Source: an uncultured Eubacteriales bacterium (GTDB lineage: Bacteria; Bacillota; Clostridia; Peptostreptococcales; Anaerovoracaceae). Taken from it: a stretch of DNA of 17,679 nucleotides. This document shows positions 1-7,018 of this stretch, in pieces. Made by a program: the position numbers and the translations under genes. The DNA lies in the NCBI GenBank assembly GCA_902793875.1, contig CADBFL010000020.1:1-17679 (forward strand). Reading direction: 5' to 3'. Positions within the stretch are counted from its first letter, which is position 1. Each line of letters opens with the position of its first letter. Under the pieces are notes generated by a model. It saw only the letters and a list, made by a program, of their open reading frames with translations, ran no database searches and was not told the origin of the DNA.

Positions 1-156
1 CAGGGCATAATACTCCCTGTCGATCCTATTGCACCTTTGTTTTCTGATAATATTGTCATCCGATCGTCTGACCGATGCGCAGATTATATCATGCTCTTCG
101 GATAAATGCCACTGAACTGTCAGTTTAGTGTTTCAGAGCAGTCCGGTTTTTTTTGC
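1..156. other. Left-edge intergenic stretch with a possible outgoing promoter
   Basis: No convincing gene is seen here. On the minus strand a perfect TATAAT (83-88) preceded by TGA forms an extended -10, which could drive a gene lying beyond the left edge. No good -35 lies 17 bp upstream. A short inverted repeat, ACTGA-CAGT-TCAGT on the minus strand, lies around 112-125. Near 28-45 the minus strand reads ACAAAG followed closely by TAGGAT, echoing the promoter block found four times elsewhere, but the spacing is 6 bp instead of 17, so I do not count it as a copy. Confidence 0.35.
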
Positions 157-192
157 AAAAAAAGAGTCATAAGGAGCTGTTCCTTCTGACTC
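157..192 (-). terminator. Intrinsic terminator after the 189-aa membrane protein gene
   Basis: On the minus strand a stem of 12 bp with one mismatch (164-175 with 181-192, 5-nt loop) is followed by a run of seven U residues (157-163). It sits 24 nt beyond the stop codon of the gene ending at 216. A T-run on the plus strand just to the left (147-154) could make it partly bidirectional. Confidence 0.75.
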
Positions 193-215
193 ATGCACTC
201 AGGTTTTACAGGGTG

Positions 216-785
216 CTATGCGATCATATCTTCGATGGCGGTATCATCTATTTTCATTTCATCGATATTATACCTGAAGATACGGTCCTGGAAATGTTCT
301 CTGCTTACAGGAACTCCCGGTTTTTCTGCATCGTTGTGCTCCAGTGTTGTTTTTGTTCCGCTTCCCGCGATCGTAACGATATCGTAATTGCGTGTTATGG
401 AAACATCGTCGAAAACATATTCATCTTCATGCAGGTTGTATGTGCTTTGAGTTTTCAGCAGCGGTCTGGAGCAGCGTTCTGCATTCGGAAGATAAAGAGC
501 TACCTTTCCGTCCTGCATGTACAGTTTAGGTTTTACGGCGTCCGGGGTTTCCGGGTCCGCTTTTACACTGAATATGTTGTAGGCCAGTCTTGTTACGATC
601 ACCAGGATGATCATTGATACCTCCGAAGCGTCTCCGGTGTCAACTCCGATGTAAATGTTTACTGCTACTGCAACGATAAGCAGAGCAATGAGCAATTTGT
701 TGGAACCGGACTTTGTTATTTTGCAGATGACCCTGAAAACGATCCCTGCTATAGCCAGTGAAATAATGCAATCTATAAAACTCAT
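216..785 (-). CDS. Unrecognised small membrane protein with C-terminal soluble domain (189 aa)
   Basis: I do not recognise this family. The start at 785 is chosen because GAAAGGAG lies 8-10 nt upstream and because a promoter of the shared type lies at 838-866; the in-frame sequence farther upstream overlaps that promoter and a terminator and is unlikely to be coding. The protein begins MSFIDCIISL and has about three hydrophobic helices in the first 75 residues (roughly 3-22, 29-46 and 54-72). A hydrophilic domain of about 110 residues follows, rich in beta-type alternation (for example KVALYLPN and YDIVTIAGSGTKT). It forms a single-gene unit with its own terminator. Sharing a promoter block with the kinase, DUF4145 and CAP-protein units suggests co-regulation with them. 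Its role is unknown; a membrane accessory or sensor is possible. Confidence 0.72.
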   Translation of the reverse strand: MSFIDCIISLAIAGIVFRVICKITKSGSNKLLIALLIVAVAVNIYIGVDTGDASEVSMIILVIVTRLAYNIFSVKADPETPDAVKPKLYMQDGKVALYLPNAERCSRPLLKTQSTYNLHEDEYVFDDVSITRNYDIVTIAGSGTKTTLEHNDAEKPGVPVSREHFQDRIFRYNIDEMKIDDTAIEDMIA

Positions 786-836
786 GATCTCTTCTCCTTT
801 CGTTTGTCCTGATGCATCCGTTCTTTGCTGTGCCTC

Positions 837-880
837 TATCCTAGCAGGAGAGATCTGCAGCTTTGTTTTTTTGATATCAG
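837..880 (-). promoter_or_regulatory. Shared promoter block, copy A (189-aa gene)
   Basis: On the minus strand an A-run leads into AACAAAGCTGCAGAT. The hexamer ACAAAG (861-866) is exactly 17 bp from TAGGAT (838-843), which is preceded by TGC as an extended -10. The predicted transcript start is near 831, giving a leader of about 46 nt. The leader start resembles that of copy C (both read GTTCTTT, C/T variant, CTGTG on the plus strand), so more than the promoter core is conserved. Confidence 0.75.
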
Positions 881-887
881 GTTTTGC

Positions 888-933
888 AAAAAAATAAGGG
901 GGGCTGTCGCATTTGAAAAAATGTGGCAGCCCC
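888..933 (-). terminator. Intrinsic terminator after the CAP surface-protein gene
   Basis: On the minus strand a 15-bp stem (900-914 with 919-933) beginning GGGGCTGCC, with two wobble or mismatched positions and a 4-nt loop, is followed by a U-rich tract (888-897). It lies about 60 nt after the stop of the gene ending at 993 and directly upstream of promoter copy A, so the two units are insulated. Confidence 0.85.
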
Positions 934-992
934 TTCATTCTTTCTTTGTTTTTTGTAATTAGGTCTGTTAGTACGTTCGCTTTATCTGAGAG

Positions 993-3900
993 CTACTTCA
1001 TCGCCTCCTTTCTTCTGCGGAAGAGCATCGCAGCCAGTATGATCATCGCGATCATTCCTTTAAGGGCCGCAATCCCGATCATGCCGCTGTCACCTGTCCT
1101 GACAATTACTGTCTTGCCAGACTTCCCTTCCTGCACGCCGGAAGCCGCCTTGTCCGTTGCATTGTCTGCGGTCCTGACTGAAGCAGCGACCTCTCCGCCG
1201 GCAGTGCTTCCGTTCTGCACATCCTCTGCTGCAGCAGTTTCAGCATCAGCCACCCTGAAGGATGATACAGCATATCCGTCGTTAGACAGGATAGCGATCG
1301 TATGCTCACCGGCCTCAAGCGAGTTCATGAGATCCGAGTTGAGGGCAATCACAGTGCTTCCTCTGCTGACCCCGTATCCGTTTACCGGCTTTCCGTCGAT
1401 AAGGACCACGTCCAGGAACTTGTCGATATCCGCTTCGGATGAGAAGATGAACGGATAGCTGCTGAGACCGCGTCTGTATATGCGGCCGTTTATGCCTGAC
1501 GCCTTGTAGATCACAGGCTCTACATCCATTTCCTTTTCGACCGTCTTTCCCCTGTACTCTATGGTGACAGGTCTCGTTACCCTGCCTCCGCGTGCAAGTG
1601 TCATCACCTCTTCTGCCGTAAGCGTCTGAGGGATCTCAGGAACGGTGACCGTGAGATCTTTGTCGTCTGCCTTTACCGCTTCAGATGAACCGTCCTTGTG
1701 AACAGCGACTACCGCTACCTTTGTGCCGAAGTTCCCGCCGACCTTGCAGGACGTCTTGTCCATTACCACGAAGAGATCTGTGACGACGAGCGCCTCGTAC
1801 TCCGCCTTCGCCTTGTCGAGTTCCTTCTGCGCGGCGTCCAGGGCAGCCTTTGCCTCGCTGTACGCGGTCTGTGCCGGTGTGAGTTCATTGTCAGCGTTCT
1901 CTGAAGCGGACTGCTTTGCGCTGACCTTTACGTCCGCAGCATCTCCGGCTGCGTCCTTTGCCGCCTTGTCATCTGCGGCAGCTTTCTCAGCCTCGACAGC
2001 CGCCTCGAGTTCTGCCTGAGCTTTGTCAAGGGCCTCCTGAGCGTCTGCGATCGCCTTGTTCTTTGCCTCGATCTCTGCGAGTGCTTCGTCCGCCGCTGCT
2101 TTGGCGGCATCTTTCTGATCCTTTACGGCCTTCTTCGCCGTCGATTCTGCGCCGGCAGTGTCGTATGTGCTCTGAGCGTCTGCTTTAGCGGTACCGGCAG
2201 CTTCCTTCTTAGCCGTCTTTTCGGCAAGAGTATCTGCTGCCTGTGTGAGCTCGCCGGATGCTTTCTCATCCTCCTCTGCTGCACTGTCGAGAGCTTCCTT
2301 CTTTTCTTTGATGCCTGAGACGACATTCTCTGCAGCGTCCGCCAGCTCGTCTTCTCTGGCCTTCCTGTCAGCCTTCGCACTTTCTACGGCGGCATTCGCG
2401 TTGTCTGCTGCAGCCTGCCTGCCGCTAATGACAGCCTCCTGCGCTGTGATTTCTCCTGACTTGCTGTCGACCGCAGCCTTCTTCGCCGCTGTGGCGTCAG
2501 TCATCGTCTTCAGATCCGCGTTGGCATCATCGAGAGCTTCCTGTGCGCTTATGATAGCCTGGCCTTTAGCGGCTGCGACGGCTTCGGCGTCCGTAACGGC
2601 GTTTGCCGCCTGTGTTTGTGCCGTCTTCGCATTGTCGAGCTTAGCCTGAGCGGCACTGGCAGCAGCTGTCGCATCAGCTACAGCCTGCTCGGCGTCAGAA
2701 ACAGCCTTCGTGCACGCCGTGACTCTGGCCGCTACATCTTCGATGGCCTTCTTCTCGGCATCGGAGATCCCGCCGTTCGCGATCAGCTCATCCTGATAGG
2801 CCTTCGCTGCGTTCAGTGCATTCTGCGCTGCCGTGAGCTCCTGCTCTACCGCTGTGCAGTACGCGTTGAGACGTGCTTCATATTGCTCTGCGGTGTAAAG
2901 CGTGTCTGTGCTTGGCGGATACATTTCGAAGATTTGACCGTGTACGATGCGATACAGGGCTTTTTTATTTGTGTTTATAGCAAATCCTGTTGCTACATAA
3001 TCTGGGTCGACGATGTTTTCATAATGCCCTGTCATTCCAGAATTATTGATGTAATTCTGCTTTTCTTTATTATACCAACCACTGAATGGATTCTTGTAAC
3101 CCCAAGAGAGATTTTCTCCGCCATCACAGATATTGGAGTGTGCCGCCTTGTAGGCACTGGCGTTTGTGTTGACCTGCGAACTTGCCATCATGGTATCAGT
3201 TACTAAAAGTGCGGAAAGTCCCGGGAAGTGTTCGTCACTCGTACGGAGTCTGTTGGCTTCCTTGATCCATTTGATGGATTCTTTGAAGTTTTCAAGGGAA
3301 GTAGCGTCTCCTTCAGCTCCGACATTTGTCTTGCCCCATTTGGTATCACTGTCCTGAGTTGCTACTCTGTCCTTGATCACATTCGCGGCTCCGGTGCTTC
3401 CTTCATGCTCGAAGAATCCGAGCGAGCCCTTGTTCTTTGTCGCCATGATGTCATCGTAAGCCTTCTGGGCTGCCGCTACCTTCGCTGCCTGGGCATCGAG
3501 ATTGGCCTGAGCCTTGTCCCTGGCTTTTTCTGCCTGTGCGAGATCTGTCTTCGCATCAGCGAGATCTGCCTTCTTCCCGCTCAGCTCCTTGTTCGCTTCC
3601 GTCTTTCCTGTATTAGCTGCATCGAGTTCGGCCTGAGCCGCCGAAACAGCATCGTCAGCCGAAGCCTTTGCAGATCTTGCGGCTTTAACGGCGTTATCCG
3701 CCCTGGCCTTTGCGGTGTTGGCTGCATCCAGCGCGGCCTGCTTCTCAGCAGCTGCTGCGCGATACGGTTCTTCTGCTGCCTTTGCCTGTGCCAGCTCGTT
3801 CTCAAGCGTCGACTTCTCCGACTGGAGCTGTGTCAGCCTTGCATTCGCTCCCGAAAGATCCGACTTTGCGGAAGCGGCTGCATTTTCGGCTGCAGAGAGC

Positions 3901-4619
3901 TTCGATTCGGCAGCTGCAAGATTTGCCTTCGCAGCCTGTACAGCCGGATCGTTATCCGCTGCAGCCACGGCTGCATCGTATGCCTGCTGCGCTGAATTGC
4001 GGGCTGCCTGCGCCTGGCTTGCCGCCGCCGCTTTGGAATCGTAGTTCGCCTGTGCTGCGTTATATTCCGTCTGCGCGACTGCCAGTTCGGCGTTCTTTGC
4101 GTTCAGCGCTGCCTGCGCGCTGTCTGTGGCTGCCTGCGCGGAGGCGTATGCCGCGTTCGCAGTATCAGCTTCCGCCTGAGCCTGCCTGGCTGCCGCCTTC
4201 GCATCGGCGAGCTGCTGTGCTGCGTCCGGGTTTGCATCCTGCAGTACTTTCAGCTGTGACTGAGCATTGTCCCTGCCCGTCTCCCTGCCGGCGCGTTCAC
4301 CCTTTGCTTCCTGCAGTCTGTCTGCCGCATCTTTGGCAGCCTGATCCGCGGCCTTCTTTTCGGCCTTTGCCTCATCATATTCCTGCCTGGCTGCGTCTGC
4401 GGCAGCCTTTTTCTCATTGTACGTCTCTTCCTTCTCATCGTACTCGTCTTTGAGCCTGTCGTACTTCTGCTCCGCCTTCTCAAGCTCTCTGAGAGCGGCC
4501 TCCTCATCTGAAGAGACGGTGAAGCCGTAATCTTCAGATCCTGTTGCGAAGACCGCGGAGGGCATCGCCGACAGCATCAGGGAGAGAGTGATAAAAACCG
4601 TTAGTAATCTTTTCTTCAT
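993..4619 (-). CDS. Secreted coiled-coil surface protein with embedded CAP (SCP/PR1-like) domain (1208 aa)
   Basis: The start at 4619 gives a clean Sec signal peptide (MKKRLLTV, hydrophobic core, AVFA cleavage near residue 25) and has AGAGGA just upstream; the open frame extends farther but into the promoter. Residues about 30-395 and 575-945 are long Ala-, Lys-, Asp- and Glu-rich coiled coils. Between them, residues about 398-570 form a CAP domain. Its signature is an AHS segment, GENLSWG, GWYNKEK, TGHYENI and ATGFAINT. A C-terminal part (945-1125) looks like beta-rich modules, followed by a low-complexity stalk, TGD (1175-1177), a hydrophobic helix (1180-1200) and RRRKEAMK. This resembles a sortase-anchored or membrane-anchored tail, but no LPxTG is present. 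CAP domains occur in many secreted bacterial proteins of poorly known function. The protein probably projects from the cell envelope. It has its own promoter and terminator. Confidence 0.9.
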   Translation of the reverse strand: MKKRLLTVFITLSLMLSAMPSAVFATGSEDYGFTVSSDEEAALRELEKAEQKYDRLKDEYDEKEETYNEKKAAADAARQEYDEAKAEKKAADQAAKDAADRLQEAKGERAGRETGRDNAQSQLKVLQDANPDAAQQLADAKAAARQAQAEADTANAAYASAQAATDSAQAALNAKNAELAVAQTEYNAAQANYDSKAAAASQAQAARNSAQQAYDAAVAAADNDPAVQAAKANLAAAESKLSAAENAAASAKSDLSGANARLTQLQSEKSTLENELAQAKAAEEPYRAAAAEKQAALDAANTAKARADNAVKAARSAKASADDAVSAAQAELDAANTGKTEANKELSGKKADLADAKTDLAQAEKARDKAQANLDAQAAKVAAAQKAYDDIMATKNKGSLGFFEHEGSTGAANVIKDRVATQDSDTKWGKTNVGAEGDATSLENFKESIKWIKEANRLRTSDEHFPGLSALLVTDTMMASSQVNTNASAYKAAHSNICDGGENLSWGYKNPFSGWYNKEKQNYINNSGMTGHYENIVDPDYVATGFAINTNKKALYRIVHGQIFEMYPPSTDTLYTAEQYEARLNAYCTAVEQELTAAQNALNAAKAYQDELIANGGISDAEKKAIEDVAARVTACTKAVSDAEQAVADATAAASAAQAKLDNAKTAQTQAANAVTDAEAVAAAKGQAIISAQEALDDANADLKTMTDATAAKKAAVDSKSGEITAQEAVISGRQAAADNANAAVESAKADRKAREDELADAAENVVSGIKEKKEALDSAAEEDEKASGELTQAADTLAEKTAKKEAAGTAKADAQSTYDTAGAESTAKKAVKDQKDAAKAAADEALAEIEAKNKAIADAQEALDKAQAELEAAVEAEKAAADDKAAKDAAGDAADVKVSAKQSASENADNELTPAQTAYSEAKAALDAAQKELDKAKAEYEALVVTDLFVVMDKTSCKVGGNFGTKVAVVAVHKDGSSEAVKADDKDLTVTVPEIPQTLTAEEVMTLARGGRVTRPVTIEYRGKTVEKEMDVEPVIYKASGINGRIYRRGLSSYPFIFSSEADIDKFLDVVLIDGKPVNGYGVSRGSTVIALNSDLMNSLEAGEHTIAILSNDGYAVSSFRVADAETAAAEDVQNGSTAGGEVAASVRTADNATDKAASGVQEGKSGKTVIVRTGDSGMIGIAALKGMIAMIILAAMLFRRRKEAMK

Positions 4620-4683
4620 TTTTCCTCTAAATGGTACCTGCGCAGGCGGGCGCCATCTCTCCTTTCTTTTATTTCTGTATCTG

Positions 4684-4727
4684 CATCCTAGCATCCGGGA
4701 TCTGCAGCTTTGTTTTTTGGATCTGAG
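4684..4727 (-). promoter_or_regulatory. Shared promoter block, copy B (CAP surface protein)
   Basis: On the minus strand AACAAAGCTGCAGAT is followed by the extended -10 TGC-TAGGAT. ACAAAG (4708-4713) and TAGGAT (4685-4690) are 17 bp apart. The predicted start is near 4678, giving a leader of about 59 nt to the ATG at 4619. It lies directly after the terminator at 4731-4760. Confidence 0.75.
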
Positions 4728-4730
4728 CAT

Positions 4731-4760
4731 AAAAATCTGCGCTGATTTTACTCAGCGCAG
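4731..4760 (-). terminator. Intrinsic terminator of the three-gene DUF4145 unit
   Basis: A perfect 9-bp stem CTGCGCTGA / TCAGCGCAG (4737-4745 with 4752-4760, 6-nt loop) is followed on the minus strand by AUUUUU (4731-4736). It lies 17 nt after the stop of the 70-aa gene and immediately before promoter copy B. Confidence 0.9.
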
Positions 4761-4776
4761 TGTTGTATAGTGTCGG

Positions 4777-4989
4777 CTACCATTCTTCATCATCGCTGAT
4801 TTTTATGATGCCGAGCTTTTCCTTTTTCTCTTTCTTCTTCCACCTGGAGTTCATGTGCATCTCTCCGGTCACTGCATCGATGGATGCGTAGTCGCTTATC
4901 CTTATTCTTACATGTCCATTGCAGTCCGCTCCGAAGACGTCTCCGAATGTGATCCCCCCATTTCCGTCATCTGAGATAAAAAAGCCCAT
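4777..4989 (-). CDS. Small hypothetical protein (70 aa)
   Basis: A strong ribosome site (AAGGAGG, 7 nt before the ATG) and a 15-nt gap to the preceding DUF4145-like gene support this as the third gene of a three-gene unit. The protein has an N-terminal half with Gly/Asp-rich beta-type sequence (MGFFISDDGNGGITFGDVFG), a segment HVRIRISDYASIDAVTGEM, then a Lys-rich stretch (WKKKEKKEK) and an acidic end, DDEEW. It has no signal peptide, membrane helix or cysteine pair. I do not recognise the family. Being stoichiometrically coupled to the DUF4145 protein, it may be a small partner of it. A terminator follows. Confidence 0.75.
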   Translation of the reverse strand: MGFFISDDGNGGITFGDVFGADCNGHVRIRISDYASIDAVTGEMHMNSRWKKKEKKEKLGIIKISDDEEW

Positions 4990-5004
4990 TGTATTTCCTC
5001 CTTG

Positions 5005-6366
5005 CTACATTCCGAATAAGACCTGCAATATCCCGCTGTTTGATTGCGTCCTCTTTCGCCTTATCTCTTCTGCTTTACCGTGATTGACGCCGTATCTGAA
5101 TTGTCTGTCGCAGAACGCTCCTACTGTGTAAGGCCGCAGCATCTCCCATGTGAATGCATCTCCGCTTATTACATCTGTGCGGCACGTCATGACTTCCGGC
5201 GCTATCTGCCTGAACAGTCCGTAGTCAGCATTTATATCTGCCGCGTCTCTGTCAGTCAGCCTTATGGAATCATCGCCCCCGGCAGTGCAGTATGCCAGAG
5301 TGGCGTAACGAATGAACCTGAGTTTAAGATATGTATTGGTTCTTCCCTCTGCGTGTATCGGAGCTACTATTGAGCAGTCCGCACCGTACCCGAAGATATC
5401 ATTTACGAGGTCGGCCACTTCCCGGTATACATTGTGCCACATGATCATAGTTGCACTCTCTTCAGGGTCGCATCCGAACATCGCATTCATTTCTTCTATC
5501 TGATCCGAATAGATTTCCTCGTACAGATACTGCCTGCTGTCCTGATCGAAATACACGTCTACCCCGGCGGTCCGCATAGAGAACTCGCTGCCCGCATGGT
5601 AGGTATAGCTGAAGAGAGCAGCTTCCCAGACGGCAGTCGCCATGTACTTCTTCGGATAATCCTGTCCTTCAGCCAGAAGGCAGGCTGCGCGCTGCACGGC
5701 TCTCAGTATCCAGTAATAGTATCTGAAATCATAGGCGCATTCATGATTGAACGCCTTACCTCTTCTGACCACCGGAGGTGTGTTGATGAGCATATTTGCG
5801 TTCCAGATTATGTCCCGTGGCAGGAATCCGACCGCAAGATCGAGCATTGCCGTGACATCTCCATCATCTGCTCTGCTCAGCAGGTCCACATACTCCGGGA
5901 TCACCAAGAGTGATCCTCTGTTAAAGCAGTCCGCCCACTTTCCGTAATACCTTCTGGAAGCCGAGTAGTAGTCGGGGTCCTTCATAGGGACATTGTATGC
6001 CGCCTTTATCGCATCCAGCCTGCCGTCGCCTCCCGCAGAGGTCCAGCGTCCGATGATCTCCTTGATGTATGCATATGCTTCCATCGCATCATCCATCGAA
6101 ACCGACGAGTCGGCATGGGCGCCTTTGTTGCACAGCTTCCTGGTCCTGTGGAAAAGCTCGTTGAGCCTCGCATCGATGGCGCCCTTCTCATATAGCAGCT
6201 TTATTTCTTCCTCCAGATTCATTTCCCTGCTGCCGGTATCGACCCCGATCCTGTTGCAGAGTGACTTTATCATTGTCTCCAGAGCATTTCTGCAGCTCAT
6301 CAGAGCCAGGTGCGGTTTGCCGAGCTGTATCATTTGACTGGCATCTTCAATGAATGACATAAGCAT
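5005..6366 (-). CDS. DUF4145-like domain protein with unknown C-terminal region (453 aa)
   Basis: Residues about 15-107 match the DUF4145 pattern as I know it: a helical segment with CRNALETMIKSLC, then an ELFHRTRKLCNKGAHA motif (residues 70-85), followed by a helix containing DDAMEAYAYIKEI. DUF4145 is a helical domain often found alone or fused to nucleases and other effectors; its biochemical role is not well defined. The remaining 340 residues are mostly helical, rich in Tyr and Trp, with no signal peptide or membrane helix, and I cannot assign them. The start at 6366 is supported by AGAAGG 8 nt upstream; a second ATG at 6360 is possible. The gene is 38 nt downstream of a small membrane protein gene and 15 nt upstream of the 70-aa gene, so the three are probably co-transcribed and may form a complex at the membrane. 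Confidence 0.82.
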   Translation of the reverse strand: MLMSFIEDASQMIQLGKPHLALMSCRNALETMIKSLCNRIGVDTGSREMNLEEEIKLLYEKGAIDARLNELFHRTRKLCNKGAHADSSVSMDDAMEAYAYIKEIIGRWTSAGGDGRLDAIKAAYNVPMKDPDYYSASRRYYGKWADCFNRGSLLVIPEYVDLLSRADDGDVTAMLDLAVGFLPRDIIWNANMLINTPPVVRRGKAFNHECAYDFRYYYWILRAVQRAACLLAEGQDYPKKYMATAVWEAALFSYTYHAGSEFSMRTAGVDVYFDQDSRQYLYEEIYSDQIEEMNAMFGCDPEESATMIMWHNVYREVADLVNDIFGYGADCSIVAPIHAEGRTNTYLKLRFIRYATLAYCTAGGDDSIRLTDRDAADINADYGLFRQIAPEVMTCRTDVISGDAFTWEMLRPYTVGAFCDRQFRYGVNHGKAEEIRRKRTQSNSGILQVLFGM

Positions 6367-6404
6367 GATGTTTACCTTCTTTCTTCAGTGCCTGCCGCTC
6401 CCTC

Positions 6405-6833
6405 CTAAAGATCGGCGAATTTCGGCGTCTCCGAAGCTTCAGTCGCTGCCGCCTGCAGTTCGAGTCTTCTTTTGTCTTCGGCAAATTCCTTGAGCACCGG
6501 GACGATGAGAAGGCATTTTATCCACAGCATTTTGAATTTTAATGCAGTTTTCAGGTCGCCGCCGTTAAGAATTGCATTGGAGAGGCAGAGGCTCTTCCCA
6601 ATCGTGATCCCCGGATAGATCTGTGCCGCTTTCGCCATATACAGTATGTATACAGTCGGGATATAGTTCCAGAGGGCAAGGATCGGTAACGCTGACAGGA
6701 GACCGCCTATTCCCATGGTGGAAAGTCCGCTGAATAATGCCGCAAGCATTATTCCATTCCATATTGCGTAGAACAGTTTTATCTTTCCGGTAGTTTTTCT
6801 GCGTTCCTCAAGTTCCATTCTCTTCTCGTTCAT
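6405..6833 (-). CDS. Small polytopic membrane protein (142 aa)
   Basis: The start at 6833 is preferred over the in-frame ATG at 6848 because the latter overlaps the ribosome site GGAGGT, which lies 8 nt before 6833. A charged N terminus is followed by two clear hydrophobic helices (about 18-38 and 42-68). A shorter hydrophobic stretch (about 98-115, MLWIKCLLIVPVL) may be a third membrane-associated helix, and the tail is charged and polar. I do not recognise the family. It is the first gene of the unit driven by promoter copy C and could anchor the DUF4145-like protein encoded next to it. The protein is probably cytoplasmic-membrane located. Confidence 0.75.
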   Translation of the reverse strand: MNEKRMELEERRKTTGKIKLFYAIWNGIMLAALFSGLSTMGIGGLLSALPILALWNYIPTVYILYMAKAAQIYPGITIGKSLCLSNAILNGGDLKTALKFKMLWIKCLLIVPVLKEFAEDKRRLELQAAATEASETPKFADL

Positions 6834-6868
6834 TTTGTTTACCTCCATTCTGTTTTCCGAACATTGTC

Positions 6869-6885
6869 CGCCGGCCTTTCCGGCG
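6869..6885 (-). promoter_or_regulatory. Leader stem-loop of the DUF4145 unit
   Basis: A GC-only 6-bp stem, CGCCGG / CCGGCG, with a 5-nt loop lies in the predicted 5' leader, about 15 nt after the expected transcript start and 35 nt before the ATG at 6833. No U-tract follows, so it is not a terminator. A 5' stabilising stem or a translation-modulating hairpin is possible. Copies A, B and D lack an obvious equivalent. Confidence 0.4.
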
Positions 6886-6905
6886 TCTGTTCTTTACTGT
6901 GTCTA

Positions 6906-6949
6906 TATCCTAGCATCCGCGATCTGCAGCTTTGTTTTTTGACTATCTG
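6906..6949 (-). promoter_or_regulatory. Shared promoter block, copy C (DUF4145 unit)
   Basis: On the minus strand AACAAAGCTGCAGAT precedes the extended -10 TGC-TAGGAT. ACAAAG (6930-6935) to TAGGAT (6907-6912) is 17 bp. The predicted start is near 6900, giving a leader of about 67 nt. This lies in the divergent gap shared with the rightward gene starting at 7019, so a regulator bound here could affect both directions. I found no convincing promoter for the rightward gene; TAAAAT at about 6975-6980 is the best -10 candidate but lacks a good -35. Confidence 0.75.
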
Positions 6950-7018
6950 CTTTTCAAATCCGGATCGAATGGATTAAAATAGCAGTGAGATAGCTGTATG
7001 ATCTGTGAAAGGAATGAT

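Noticed and set aside
28..45. Fifth copy of the shared promoter block at the left edge
   Set aside because: ACAAAG and TAGGAT are only about 6 bp apart instead of 17, and the CTGCAG core is missing, so it is either decayed or coincidental.
153..617. Plus-strand open frames opposite leftward genes, also 3228-3995, 3710-4453 and 10869-11672
   Set aside because: They lie antisense to well-supported genes, have no ribosome sites, and their Ser/Leu/Arg/Cys-rich products look like shadows of Ala-rich or kinase coding sequence.
786..938. N-terminal extension of the 189-aa membrane protein to 938
   Set aside because: It would run through promoter copy A and part of the terminator stem; the start at 785 has a good ribosome site.
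1600..4600. Tandem DNA repeats in the coiled-coil gene
   Set aside because: The similarity is at the level of Ala/Lys/Asp codons; I see no fixed-length DNA unit repeated head to tail.
6937..6980. TTGACT as a -35 for the rightward gene
   Set aside because: It lies about 30 bp from the nearest -10-like TAAAAT, which is too far for a standard promoter.
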